A DNA stretch of 64,000 nt from Lumnitzera littorea (lineage: Eukaryota; Streptophyta; Magnoliopsida; Myrtales; Combretaceae): assembly GCA_024138015.1 (NCBI GenBank), contig JAMXBB010000011.1:73654189-73718188 (forward strand), read 5' to 3'. The position numbers were made by a program, and so were the translations under genes. Each line of letters starts with the position of its first letter. The stretch's first letter is position 1. Below the pieces are notes generated by a model. It was not told where the DNA came from and did no database searches. It was given only the letters and a program-made list of their open reading frames with translations. This document shows positions 22,094 through 34,599 of this stretch, in pieces.

Positions 22094-22600
22094 CAGGACT
22101 GTAAATGAGCCGAACCACTCTCAAGCAATCAAGCTTGAACTTACAGTAAAGTTTATTTATATAAACAAGTCAAGATCAAGTTTACATTTAGACTTGCAAA
22201 CTAGCTTGTAAACAAATTTGTTTATATTAGCTAGTTTACAAATTTATTTATATTATTAATAAATCAGCTTACAAATAAACTGGTAAAAAAACTTGTAAAT
22301 AGGTTCATCAGTAGGCTTATAAACAAATTCACAGACTGATATATTATATGAAAAATGATGTTACATAAACATAACTAATATATCATATTAAAAATCATAT
22401 TATCATAAAATGTATGCTTTAAAAGCTTTGATTTAATTTTGAGTTTTAATTTAAATGCGAACTTGAGCTCAACCTTATTATGATAACCAAACTCAAGCTC
22501 ATTTATCTAAGCCAATAGCTCAAACTTTATAATTCTTACGAGCCTCTAATAACTCGATAATTTTTTTAAACAAACCTAAGTATAAACCTTCAAAAGCTCA
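22094..22600. repeat. Degenerate MITE-like repeat (possible hAT type)
   Basis: It opens with CAGGACTGTAAATGAGCCG and is filled with imperfect repeats of TTGTAAAC/AAACTTG and CTCAAGCTC words. This composition is common in plant non-autonomous elements whose ends read GGGCTGTAAACGAGCC. A matching right end and target duplication are not visible. Similar word content appears at 58840-59231. Confidence 0.4.
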
Positions 22601-23249
22601 ACGTGACTTATTAACTCCCCGCCCTTTTCTAAAAATTTGTAGTGTATGATTCTGATCCTTCTCATAACTTTCTCACGATTAGGAAGGAACATCATCCACC
22701 ACATTAACACCTCAAGAAAATGCACTAACTATCGCAATTGGAGTTCAAACGCGTACCGAATCCGATCAAAACTCAGAGCCTTAACTAACTATTTGTGTAC
22801 TAAAAAATTAAGTAAAATCATATTAAAAAGTTAAATTAGATTACACTAGATATCTAGTTCTGCTTGGCTAGAGCTATTAAAATAGCTAGAAGGTTTACCA
22901 TAGCTATTAAAATAGATAGAAACCAAATAGTTACGAACTCAAGCGCGACTCTATTGTAGAGACCAAATCAGACCGGAGTAAATCCAATCAAGCTCACACT
23001 CCATGAATCAAAATGAGAACAGACATATCGAAAGCACGACTCATAAGCAGATACGAAAGCTGATCGATCTAGAGACAACCATACCATCGACACGCTGGAG
23101 TTGATGGTTTTCTGCAAAGACCCATCCCCCTTAGGATCTTAACGGGTAAAACTAGCCTCCCGCCTACTGATAATTTAATTTTTTTTTATTTGTAATATTC
23201 TTCTGAGAAAATGAACTGCCCAAGTTAATATACAAACTAGGAGCTTCCA
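22601..23249. other. Intergenic DNA between repeats and the RING gene
   Basis: I see no gene. A short direct repeat around GCTATTAAAATAGCTAGAA occurs at about 22872 and again near 22903. Confidence 0.4.
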
Positions 23250-23255
23250 TTTATT
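23250..23255 (-). terminator. Candidate poly(A) signal of the RING gene
   Basis: AATAAA on the minus strand about 115 nt past the stop codon of the RING gene (23371). The spacing is reasonable for a plant 3' UTR. Confidence 0.5.
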
Positions 23256-23370
23256 GGAAAACCGTTACATGTGTAAATAAGTAGATTGACAGGTTAGCAT
23301 CCAGATTACGATACAATTAATCATCCATTTATACAAACCGAAGCGTGGACATGCGAAAAGAAAATCTAAC

Positions 23371-26300
23371 TCAATATCGGCGTCCACCCGATGTTGACAA
23401 AAGGATTTGAGTCTGTTTCCTTCCTTTCTTCACCATTTCATTTGGCTTGGATGCCTCCAAGCCTTCAACAGATTTCACTCGCGATATCATATTGGCAAAT
23501 GATGGCATACTCGTATTTCTTGGACCTAAGGCAGCAAAACAAAGAGTGAACGGAAATATTTTCCTGACAGCTACTATATTAATGTTTCTAGTTCTATAGC
23601 AAAAGGTCAGCAAATACTAAAATGGAACCAGAAGAATACCAGGAGGATCGCTTCTCCCAATGTTGCGCTGCAATTGAGAGTCCTCCTCTACAGCTTTCAA
23701 AGCAGGAGAATCATGAGCTGCCGCAAATCCAAGTTTTGTAACATTTACGAAAGTTTTCCTCTCTCCAATAACTGGAGGGCTTGTTGCAAGTGCAGTCGGA
23801 GTTCCCAAAGCTAATCAAGAAAATTAACAACCAGAACACAAGCATAATCAGGAAAGAGGAGCAGCAACCAAATGCATTTTCAAATCTGCAATCGTAATAT
23901 TCCAGAATGATAAAACAGATTCAACATTCCAAATTCTTTCCACTACCTTCAAAGTCATCCATGGAATATGTAGGGGAACCAACACGGGAGGACTGGCCCA
24001 GATCATACCGAATGGGGACAGAAACTTGATTGACAGCTTCTGCCCTGATTTTTTCTTTCCTTTCCTACAAATGGAAGAGAGAATACAGTCCTCAGAGTGA
24101 TGTCCTCATTAAAAAGGATTTCAATGAGACACCAGCATTCAAATCAAAATAGCATTGTAGAAGTACTTTAACTAATAATTCCGATCTATTTATAGGCAAA
24201 ATATCTCAAATCCCCACTATAAAGTTAATGATTTTTTTTTGGGTGAATAATAAAGTGTAATGATTCATGCACCTGTCTCACAAGTTGCTTTCTCTGCTTC
24301 TCACGCTTCTTAATTTCATCCATGAAAGGAAGTAGTGCATCGGTAGGCAGCATCTCACTCAAATCAATTTCACAGAGCTGTGATATTCAAATGTCAGAAG
24401 CAAAGGATACAATCTAGCTGGGAAGAAAAGGCTTTTTGAACCAGATATAGTACCTGAAAGGTTGTTGTTAAAGAAAAATGACTCAAATAACGGTACCGCC
24501 TTCTCATGGCCTCTGACTGAGTTACTGTCTCCATTTGTAAGATTCTCCCACTTATTCTGCAAGAAAATATTCTGTAGTAAGGAAAAGGTGAAAAACAAAA
24601 CAACTTTCTGCTTCACAAGGAATGAATTCAGTTATAGTCCTTATCAAGAACACGACATCATAATTAAAGTGGAACATTTTAGATACCACTTCCTAGATCC
24701 ACTCTTCCAGAATGTGTATTAGAAAGCATGTAAAAGCAGCAAGTAAACATCAGGTGTAGTATGCAAGCTGAACTGCTACTGCAACACAAGAATGCAATCC
24801 AGCTCTAGTCCATAACACAAATTTTTCCTTTCACTAATTATATAGCCCAGATTTTTTATGGGAATCTTCGGAACTGAACATACAGAATTGCTATATTCTT
24901 GCAGATTAAATATCAACAGCATAGGAGCCAGCTGACACATCTTTTGGCTCTAAATAGTAACTGAATACTTATTTCTTGAGCCTTCCTCTAACAATTAGTA
25001 TAAACCACTACATGATCCCATTCAGAGAAGTTAATAGATAACTTCAATAATTGTTTGCAGGATCATAACTGACAAGTTCTTCCATTAAATTAAAATGATC
25101 TCTCATAAATCATAAAGAAATGAAAAAAAGATTATGTTTGGAGAAACAGAGTTAAAACTACGTCATGTACAATCAATGATCACTAAAAATATATTCAGCA
25201 TTGATCAAACAACATGAGCTTGCACAAATACACAGATGTCTAGATCTTAGTGGCTACACAGAAGAATACCATTGCACACTCAATGCCAAATGGTCATTCT
25301 CTTATATTTGTTAACTGGGCAACCAACCAGCCTATTATGTTGCAAGAGTCATGCAACTTGTACTCCATCTATGTTGATGATGATCATGATATTTTTGCTA
25401 AGGAATTAACAAAATATTAGCCTGGGAAGGAAGGAGGTATTGACCACTAATCACCAAAAGAAATGGTAATAACCACATAAAGAAGACAAGGATAAGATAT
25501 AATCACAGCCCGAAGATCCATGGGATGTTGGTGCCTATAATTCTCTCATGATTGTGAAAATAGCATGACAGCCAACTCCAAAATCTCAGATTAAAGGATA
25601 TAATGAAAGGATTAATGGTTCTGAACATACTATATTTCAGGGTTCCTGAGTTCCCTTTCTATAAGAGCTATCCATTTTGTCAATTTCCCAGATCATAAAT
25701 ATGTAAATTAAATTCTCATCAACCTGCTTGGAAGCATTTCATAGCTTCCATAATGATGCAGGAGACACTTCATGTTCAAAGGATGAAGAATTAGGTTCTG
25801 ACCATCCACAGCCTGAAACGGAAAACAAAGCAAGCATAAGTCTTTAAAAGTAACCTCAAAAGGCAATGATTACCTATACAAGGTCCCAGGCCCAATTAAT
25901 AAATGATAAGTAGGACAACTCAGGTATTATGAAGACAGTGAGACTGGCTCATACTAATAGTGCCAGCAAATAAAATGTACTATGGGGATACATAAACTTA
26001 AATTGATGGAGGTTACAGAGCAACAAGAAGAAAACAAAAGCATAATTTGGAGGCTCTACACACTAGTTTTCCAACTAGAAAATGAAGATGCCATCAAGGA
26101 AACGATTTACCTGATAAAAATTATACGAATCCTTTTCCTTTGAGTCTCTAGATCCATTTAAGTGTCCTTCCAAGCACTTGTTTTCATCATGAGAAGAAGA
26201 AAGATACAGCTCTTTCTCTTCTATAGATTGAGCAATATCAGGAGCTTGATTCAGGGATGAGACAGTCTCAACATCATAATGCCTTGGCTTAATCAAAAGG

Positions 26301-28467
26301 TCGTTTTGATCTTCACAAGCAACAGAAGGAATCCCATTCTTTGATCCACTGAAAGAATTTACCGATCTCGAGAGATTGGAAGCATCAATAGACGTCCGAG
26401 GTTCTGACGATACATCAGTTTTGGAGAATCTACCATCGGAGACTCGTCGTTCATTCCAATTCTTCTTTCTCTTCTCCAATTCCTCCAATGCAGCACAGAC
26501 ATAAGGAAGTTTATCTAAATCATCAACAAGTCCAGAATCTGCTTTTGCTAGCCAACCATCAAGATCTGCTATTGCTTCTCTAACAGAGAGATCCACATCT
26601 GTCATGAATGTAAATTTCCTAAAGGGATTTTCAATGTTAGCATTGTTCCACGGGGCAGTATCATCTGCATGCTCATGCTTCTTAGAAAGGGTGAAAGAAT
26701 CCTTCCTTCGTGTTAGAAGAAGAAACTCAACATTATCACCAACAGAGTATTGCTTAACCTTCTCAATGTAGACTGTGTACAAGTCCTTTTGAGATATTGT
26801 GACAAAACATAAGGGGCACCTTTTAAAGCAATCACCTTTGTGATTATCTTCACCCATAAGCAAATATCTTAGCACACATGGGAAACAAAAGATATGTCCA
26901 CATGAGGTAATCTGTGGACATAGAGGTTCATCCAAACAAATAGGGCATTGCACTGGAGAGGGAGTGGAATACCTCAAACAAATTATATCCTCCCATTGTA
27001 ACATCTTATCCGGATCCATTTGGTCTGGGACATAATCTGGAGAATCTAGGATAACAAACTTGTAATTTGCTTGAAGGAACAAATCTTTGTTATAAGGCCT
27101 TATCTTGTGCTGCCTTCTAGGAGGAGGAGGAGGAGGCCGAGGTTGAGGACGGGAAATAGGCTCATATTGGAAGTTCAAAAGGTGATTTCCACTAGTCACT
27201 TGTCCTCTTCTTCCCACCGACTGTGTGTTGCCTCCATGAGGAACAATAGATCCAACACCTGTCTGGGAAGGAGTACTTTCCCCAGAAAACCTGCCTCTGG
27301 ATTGAGGAGACCGAAATTTCTGACCATCTGTATTTCCCATTTTACTCACCTAGAACAATAAAGACACACACACACAAAAAAAAAAAAGTATGTATATATT
27401 AACTAAAAAGGCTGATTATGTGATTAACATATGTGCACACAACCAATTGACAATCTAAGAACAATGCACACCTTTTGGGAAGATCCACCTCCGCCAGAAC
27501 TTCCTGAAGATGGAGGCAGCGCTCCTACAATATTTACATAGATAAAGATAAGGACTTTACAACAAAAAATTAAGATGACCAACAAACATATGCACACCGG
27601 CATAAACAGAAACAGAAACATCTCTAGCTACATTTCTCTACATTCACACAAGTGCACATACAAACAAAAATACATAAGCTACCACACCACCCACAAGTAT
27701 GTCATTTGTAGCCAAGTGGGAAAGGCTTAGCATATAATCTTGAGATGCCATAATCTGACTGTAGCCAATATAGAGGCCTAGCATGTGATGTTGAGAAGTC
27801 AGTGGCATCGGAAAATACCACCTCACTCTCAATAGGGTAAAAGGAGGGGGAAGCTAGAGCTATTGCTTCCGAATTAAAACAATGATATACATTAACTTCA
27901 ACTTTGAAACCCAGTCACCTAACTATTACATGTTATCGTCTTCTTTCACTTCCATCAAATATCTACAAGATTATAAATTCCTCCTCCTCGATCACCATAT
28001 ATTGTAACTACTACTCGAGCATCATCCAAGCACAATACTAATCCGTCACACTCAATTACCATAATCATCACAGCATTCATTAAGCAAGCAGACCGTACAC
28101 ATCTACACGAATTCTAAAGAAAAACATAAAAAATATTCAGCTCCGAGCGAGCCCTAATTTATAGGAAAACCCGCTAACCAATTGGCAACGTAACAAATTA
28201 AAGTATAATCAATGTCAATACAAAGTCTGTAAATAAAGAATTAAACAGGCTATAAGTAAATAAGCAATAAAACCCTAGCTAGAGAGTACCTGAAATGCGG
28301 GTGGAGGGAGAAGGAGGGGAGAGAGAGAGGGGAGATTGTTGGAGAAGGTGGTGGTGGTTGTTGTTGTTGGTGTTGCTAGAGCCATGATTGAGATTGTTAG
28401 GGTTTGGAGAGAGAGATTGAGACGACGACGAAGTCTGACCTGGAGTATATGGAGGCAAGATGGACAT
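23371..28467 (-). CDS. RNF10: RING finger protein 10 (RNF10)-like E3 ubiquitin ligase, complete, nine coding exons
   Basis: Exons by position: 28467-28290, 27524-27472, 27349-26111, 25812-25724, 24556-24454, 24377-24273, 24064-23947, 23810-23640, 23525-23371. All introns are GT-AG and the phases close to 736 residues. Order: Ser/Asn/Gln-rich N-terminus; Pro-rich patch (about 144-159); C3HC4 RING at about 212-263 (CPIC, CGHIFC, CPLC) that would bind an E2; the RNF10-family block ILHPLN...CLL (about 497) and RRRYRYLSH; Lys/Arg-rich helix (about 577-600); end STSGGRRY. Animal RNF10 ubiquitinates 40S ribosomal proteins uS3/uS5; the plant role is inferred. MSILPP at 28467 is chosen because the in-frame Met at 28521 lies about where transcription should begin. 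It shows no damage and is probably functional. Confidence 0.93.
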
Positions 28468-28547
28468 GAAATTGCTTCGAGAAGAGAGGGGGTTTTCTTC
28501 GATCGATCGACCGTTTCGCAAGCGTTGGAGAAGAACTCCGATTTTAC

Positions 28548-28556
28548 ATTTATATA
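28548..28556 (-). promoter_or_regulatory. TATA box of the RING gene
   Basis: TATATAAAT on the minus strand, about 80 nt upstream of the chosen ATG (28467). Transcription would start near 28520, giving a 5' leader of about 50 nt and making the upstream in-frame Met (28521) an unlikely start. Confidence 0.6.
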
Positions 28557-28559
28557 TGG

Positions 28560-30480
28560 TGGATCTAATTCGATGCCTTTTCTAATATGCGCATCTATCA
28601 AGTTCGACGGAGGGAAGGAGTGCCGTCATCGTCATCTTGACCGATTACAGCGAAGGTGTTGTTACGTTTATACCCCTGCACCGTGGCATCTGTTCTGTCC
28701 ATCTTTCATACGCCGTTAATTTTTTTATTTTATTTTAGCCACACATATAAATCAAATATATTTTTTTTCCCTTTTATAAATAAAAAATTTTTAAAAATAC
28801 AAATAATTTATAATTTTTTTTCCTGAGGCATACCCTTTAAACTTTAAAATATTATTTAGTTATTATAATTTTATGATACTGAATTGAACAAAATTTTATA
28901 CTCTCAATTTTATTTGCATAATTGATTATAATATCAAACAAAAAAGATCCAAAAGCACCAAATAAAAGCTCAAAAATTTATATCATACGTTAGGCTTGGT
29001 TGTTTAAAGTAGATAGAACAAGAAGAACTTGACATCATAAATATAAAAAAATACAACATTATAGTGTCATGTTTATTTTGCACAATATTTAATAGAGATT
29101 TTTGTGATATCTCTTATTTAATATATATAAGCATTAGATTTGATATTGTTTTAACATTTATACCTTTAATATTATATAATATTTATTTAATTATAATTTT
29201 ATATCATTAAAAAGTACATATTTTAAATATTGTCTAATATTTATTCTAATTATATTTATATCATCAATACACGTGTTTTTATTCAGTAAAGTTAACATTT
29301 TTCACCATGTTTTAGGATGAATAAATTTTGAGCATTTTGTTCAATTCCCTAAACATTTTTTATTCTAACCAAGCTCAACTTACAAATCATACATTAAATG
29401 AAAAATATTGTCCAAATCCCTCTTATAAATTTCGCACAAATGATATTGATTTATATTTGATGGTATAAAAGTCTATTTCACATAGTAAAAATTAAATACA
29501 TCTTTAAATTTTCAAAAATAAGCCCACAAAAATTCCCAAATCACAATATAAAACTTTATGGTATTTTATATTATAAATGAATAAATTTTTAAAATTTTTC
29601 AGTCACAAAAATCTACGTTTAGTATTACGTACACAAAATGATACAATAAAATTGTATTATCTCGTACTATTTACACCGTGTTGTCTAGTTCTTCCTCAAT
29701 TGATCCAATTTTAGCAACCAAACATTACCTAGGTGTTTTAAACAACCTTTAAACTTTAAAAAATTGATAAATAACCCTCATAAGTTGAAAATAACGCATA
29801 AACCCTTAAACTCTTATTTTAGTGCCTAAAATATCCATCATCCTTATCAAAGTGTACTTCATATCCCCATAAAATTTAATCTTGGTGGTATTTTTTACAA
29901 CTAAAATATAAACATCATTTATATTATCATTATTTACAACATATAAAAGTTTAAAAGTATATCCCCACCAAAGTTAAAGTCAATGGGTTATTTATAATTT
30001 CTCCAATACTTTTATATCATCAGTATATGAGGTAATCATAGAAAATATATTAATATGTTTTTCAATTCATTATATATTTGTGTTTTGGTATTTTATACTT
30101 ATATATCTATATTCGTGCAACATATTTGGGTTGAAGAAAAAACCTCAAAAATGTTAGGGTAGAGAAATGAAATAGATAAGAGTTTTTGAGCCTTCTTCGC
30201 GTGCCTACTTTAGACGCATAAATAATATTTTTAATTTAGAGAAAAACATAAGTATCAAAGCATTAAAAAATAAAATATGGATATGTAAAATAAAAGACTG
30301 AAAAAAGAAGTTTATTTTCCATACGAGAAAAAGTACACCTTTAATACTCAATGTTTAACTCCAGTCTAATTTGAGTATAAACCTTTAATTTTTATTTATT
30401 CGAGTCTTCAACATATCAAACCCTTGGAATTAAGATTTCTATTAACACCACTAACGTTTTTATTAATAGGTTATTTTGGT
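28560..30480. other. Intergenic, strongly AT-rich, no gene seen
   Basis: There are no long open frames, no protein motifs and no clear repeats. The first 100-200 bp are probably the promoter of the minus-strand RING gene. Confidence 0.5.
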
Positions 30481-32000
30481 ACGAAGGTCCCCTAAGCTCA
30501 TATTGACCTGTTTAGGACATGGAAGGAGCTGTTTGGGCTATGTCCAACTAGCTAGAAGTTTAATCCAATTTACCTAAACCTTTTATCAAGCTTGTCGATG
30601 ACCCAAGCTACCACAGCTCAAAATTTTCGTAACCAAAGCCTTCATCTTCCCTACTAAGGAGTATGCCCAACCTTCCATAAGTCAATAAGATAGAAACAAA
30701 AGCTCGTATTGGAAAGGATGACCTCTAGTATAGGAAGTCAATTGTCTCCATGTCATCCTCGTGAATCTCAAGATCTACCTTAGTGGATAGATACACTTCC
30801 ATGATTATCTCATCATTCCCTACTATAAGTACTGAGTAACCTGATGTGTCTAGGGTAATACACAATCACTAGGCCTTATAATTGATTAGTAGGTCCTCCT
30901 TAATAAAGAAATAAATGAAGTGGAAGCTAGCTAGAACTAAAAGTCGAACTAAGGACGTTATGCACCAAAGTTCACAAACAAATTCAATCCACCCAATCAA
31001 TATGACTCACAAATGGGAGGAAGGAGGTTACTCACTAGTAATTCCCTAGTTAGAAGAGGAACTATATAAGAGTAGGAAGATGATTACTGAAGTTCATAAG
31101 CTTACTAAATAGAAAGAATATTCCATAATATTAATGATAAAGATGATGGAATCTATCCATTACATGCCCTTTGTATACCTATTATTTAGGGCAACATATT
31201 AAAAGAAGGAAATGACTAAAGGGTACTATCTAAAAGGGGCATAATATATGTACAACTCAAGAGTACAAGAGGAATAATCAAAAAAGAGGTTTTATTAGCA
31301 GACATTAACCTTCGCCTAATAGATTACATAACCTTTAGTCTTTGGATAGGCACCTGGCAAAAGAGGACAAATAGGTATTGTCATTGTTGTTGTTACGTTC
31401 CAAACTGGACTTGATATGGTCCTCAAAAAGCTCAACAAGTGGATAAGTTGGCTCGAACTCCAAGAGAGAAAGTAAGAGGTCACCTAATATGAGCTATTTA
31501 AATATAGGTCAGAGCTTAAGCAAAGGCTCGGTTGCTTAAGTGATAAAGTAATAGATAATGAGCTTAGAACCCCTAAATGTAGTTCAGCTCACCGTCAGCC
31601 AACTGCCCATTAAGTACCCGTAAGACCAGGCCTTAAAGCCCCTTAAGTTGTTCTTAGGTAAGCAACCTAGAGTTAGGTAACTTTTGCACTAACATTTGGA
31701 TTTAAGATGAGGTTGGTATCGGCTAGGAGCAAGTTAGCTCGGCGGTGTTAAATGTTAGATTCCCATCATAACCCCCATTGATAAAGGTATTTATAGACAC
31801 TTTAGTGCCATCTTGTTATTCTTTGCTATATTTGTTTCCTACATTATTTGACTTAATTATCGAAGTGGCACCACCAAACAACCTCTAAGCTATTTTACAC
31901 ATGGTGATTTGTTTTGTGGGCCCATCCAAGCATTTTTAAAGGCCCATCTAATCTAAATCTCTATTAACAAAATTCTTAAGATAACATTTGCTATTGTTTA
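30481..32000 (-). repeat. Older LTR-like sequence split by a solo LTR
   Basis: Both sides of the insert at 30842-31768 look like retrotransposon LTR or leader DNA. The right part carries a minus-strand CTATAAATACC box near 31787. No coding domain and no paired LTR are seen, so the extent is approximate. Confidence 0.35.
30842..31768 (-). mobile_element. Solo LTR, second copy of the 15561 family
   Basis: It starts TGATGTGTCTAGG and ends TTCCCATCA, flanked by the perfect duplication TAACC (30837-30841 and 31769-31773). Length (927 bp) and internal blocks (ATGCACCAAAGTT, TATGACTCACAAATGG, GGAGGTTACTCACTAGTAATTC) match the 920-bp copy at 15561-16480. No internal element is present, consistent with LTR-LTR recombination. 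Confidence 0.87.
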
Positions 32001-33400
32001 TGGGAAACAAATCTCAAATCAATAAGACAAGAACATCTAAGACTAAGAACCCCAATGAAACTTCCAATGTTGACAACAACCAACATTCCATTCCACTCTA
32101 CTTCCATATAGCCCCACTACCATTTCCAAAAAAGAGCCCACTCATTGCTTAACACATGTAACTTAGACATTGTCCTTTTATACTACCCAATACTGTATAT
32201 TCTATTATCATTTTTCCATTTTGCCCTTTTAGGACTTTATCATGGTATTTTTTTAATTCTTTTAGCTTATAGCCTTTTTTAGTGAATGTGACCTTTCCTT
32301 TTGTAACCCTAAAAGGGCTACTATATAAGCCTCATTTTGTATTCAACTAAAATAATTGGCTAATGAATATTCTCCTTTATCATTCTTGTTCTTGCACCTT
32401 TAACCAAGGTTTATGGCAAATGTGAGCTAATGTTGTGTTTTATAGTTGCTAGAAACACAAGTCAAATATACGATTCTATAAGTTTATAATTTTATAATGT
32501 TTTTTGTAGTTAAAACAATTGTAAAATCATTTAGATGAAAATTTTTAGTAAAATTGTAAACTTTAATATACAATTCTATAAGTTTATAATTTTATCAATT
32601 TTGCACAATTTTATAAGTTCAAATGAATAGTAGAATCGAAATTTTGACAATCATTATATCCATTAGTTATGTACAAGCTTGCTTAAACCCTCACTAAACC
32701 CACCTTTATTTTCAACCTTGGTTAGGTTTGGACCCACCCCCATTTATGTTTGCATAATAGTGCCATGTATGTTCATCCACGAGGCATATCAAACTATGCC
32801 AAACCTTATTGGTCTTGTTTCCAAAACTACGAGTAAGTGAAATAAATCAATTCCGTCCTATAGAATTTTGACTACTAAGGGCAAAAACAATCACTACGGT
32901 GTTGATGAGCTAGCTTAGACCAATATTAGATTCCTTATCTATCCATACTAAGTTAACTTCATCTTTAAACTTAAAGCAACTAACAATATCATATTAATAA
33001 ACGACATATTGCATAGTTTCCATAAGAAAAAGGGTAAATCAAGTTAAATGTTAATTTAAATTAAACTTACATTAAACACATGATACCTTAAAGTAAGACT
33101 TTATTCATTAGTGTCATTAAAGTTTGAATTTTCCTTCTTAATGGATAGAATTGATTGAATCATGTATCTCATTCATATCTATGGAGGTATTAATGACTGG
33201 TTCTACCTTGCCATCTTTCTTTCCAAGTAAGGGCATTCATTAAGGTAAACCTCTTTCACCTTATGAATTTATCTCAGCCTTAAAATTCTTTAGTGGAATG
33301 ATAAAGTACAAAGTATAAGAAAGAAATTGGAAACCTTTTATGATTAAATCTTCAATTTGTAACTTCGCTCTTTTTTTTTAGATGATATCATTTTGCTATC
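32001..33400. other. Intergenic; possible LTR promoter piece near 32320
   Basis: CTACTATATAAGCCTCATTTTG at about 32318-32339 resembles the TATA and transcript-start region of a plant retrotransposon LTR, and a similar ATTATATAAGCCTCAATT occurs near 36230. I see no domains or paired ends. Confidence 0.3.
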
Positions 33401-33401
33401 T

Positions 33402-33524
33402 AATGCCAAATACAAAAATGCACAAGTTATAATAAATACCATTTCTTCTTTTAAAGAGTTCTTTAAATGCCAAAAACGAAAATGCATAAGTTGTAAGAAA
33501 TATCATTTCTTCTTTCAAAAAGAT
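33402..33524. repeat. Two-copy tandem duplication, 64-bp unit
   Basis: AATGCCAAATACAAAAATGC at 33402 is repeated as AATGCCAAAAACGAAAATGC at 33466. Both copies continue through CATTTCTTCTTT with only a few differences. Confidence 0.75.
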
Positions 33525-34507
33525 GTCTAGCTCATCGATTAATAATGCGAAATCTTCCACCATTTCCTGTAGTAGTGTTAATCATGTGGTTTAATAACTA
33601 ATTATGTGATTCGATAACTAATTATGCAAGTACTTCCCTTTAAAGAGGTTTCCACTTTTGGAAATATTTGTGATACCCTTTAGATAAGGGCAATAAACCA
33701 AAAACATCCCAACTTTATTTCTTAGTTGATAAGGTTAGAGAAAAAAAGAAAGAAAGAAAGTGCACTTGGAAGGCTAAGCAATTGAGTATAGAGAAAAAGA
33801 TAAGTTTACTAAAATCAATCTTAGAATCCCTCCCAACATACTATATGTAAATAAGTAAATTGCCTTACGAACTTCTGAACAAATCATTAGAAATTTTCTC
33901 TAAAATAGCTTAGAAGAGACTGACAAAGGCTCCATTTGGTTGGTCTTACTAGTGTCTTATTGTTGTCTACTTAAATTTTTGTATTTGGTAAGAATAAAAT
34001 ACCAAAAAGACAAAAATATATTTTTAAAAAAATATTTATCAAAATAATTATTTTCAACACATAGAATATATGTTTTTCAAATCTTTTTATCTTAAAAGCA
34101 CATGAATTTTTATTTCTCAATTCTAATACTCCTATCACTATCTTCGTTATAATTATAAAACAAAAACCAATAAGATATAGATAAAATAGTTTTTCAAATA
34201 TCAAATTTTAAATAGATAGAGATTAGATACAAATACAGATACAGATCAAGTATAGGAAAAAAGATAATATAAATAGGACCAAAATACATTGAGTTAATTT
34301 AGAAAATATCACTAGGTAGTATGGGCAAATTTGCTTAAAACAAAGTATAAAAGGAAATTGAACAAATATATATAATTAATTCTTCTTCATCAGCTTCTAC
34401 CCCTTATAATGAACTAAAAGATAATTAAAATTGTCATAAAAACATCCCTTTCCATATCTTCAAATACAATACATAAGGGTTTTCCTATTCTTTGTACATA
34501 AACCCTT

Positions 34508-34583
34508 CTTATGGTTTGATCATAGCTCAAGATGAACGCTGGCGACATGCATAACACATACAAGTTGGACGAGAAAATGATGA
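34508..34583 (+). pseudogene. Nuclear plastid DNA fragment (5' end of chloroplast 16S rRNA)
   Basis: The stretch GATGAACGCTGGCGACATGC then TAACACATACAAGTTGGACG matches the start of plastid 16S rRNA (the conserved GCTCAGGATGAACGCTGGCGGCATGC region) with scattered substitutions, mostly G-to-A or C-to-T. Similarity fades on both sides within about 80 bp. A mitochondrial origin is less likely, because mitochondrial small rRNA reads AAGGAACGCTAGC here. Confidence 0.78.
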
Positions 34584-34599
34584 GGGATTTTTGCAACCT

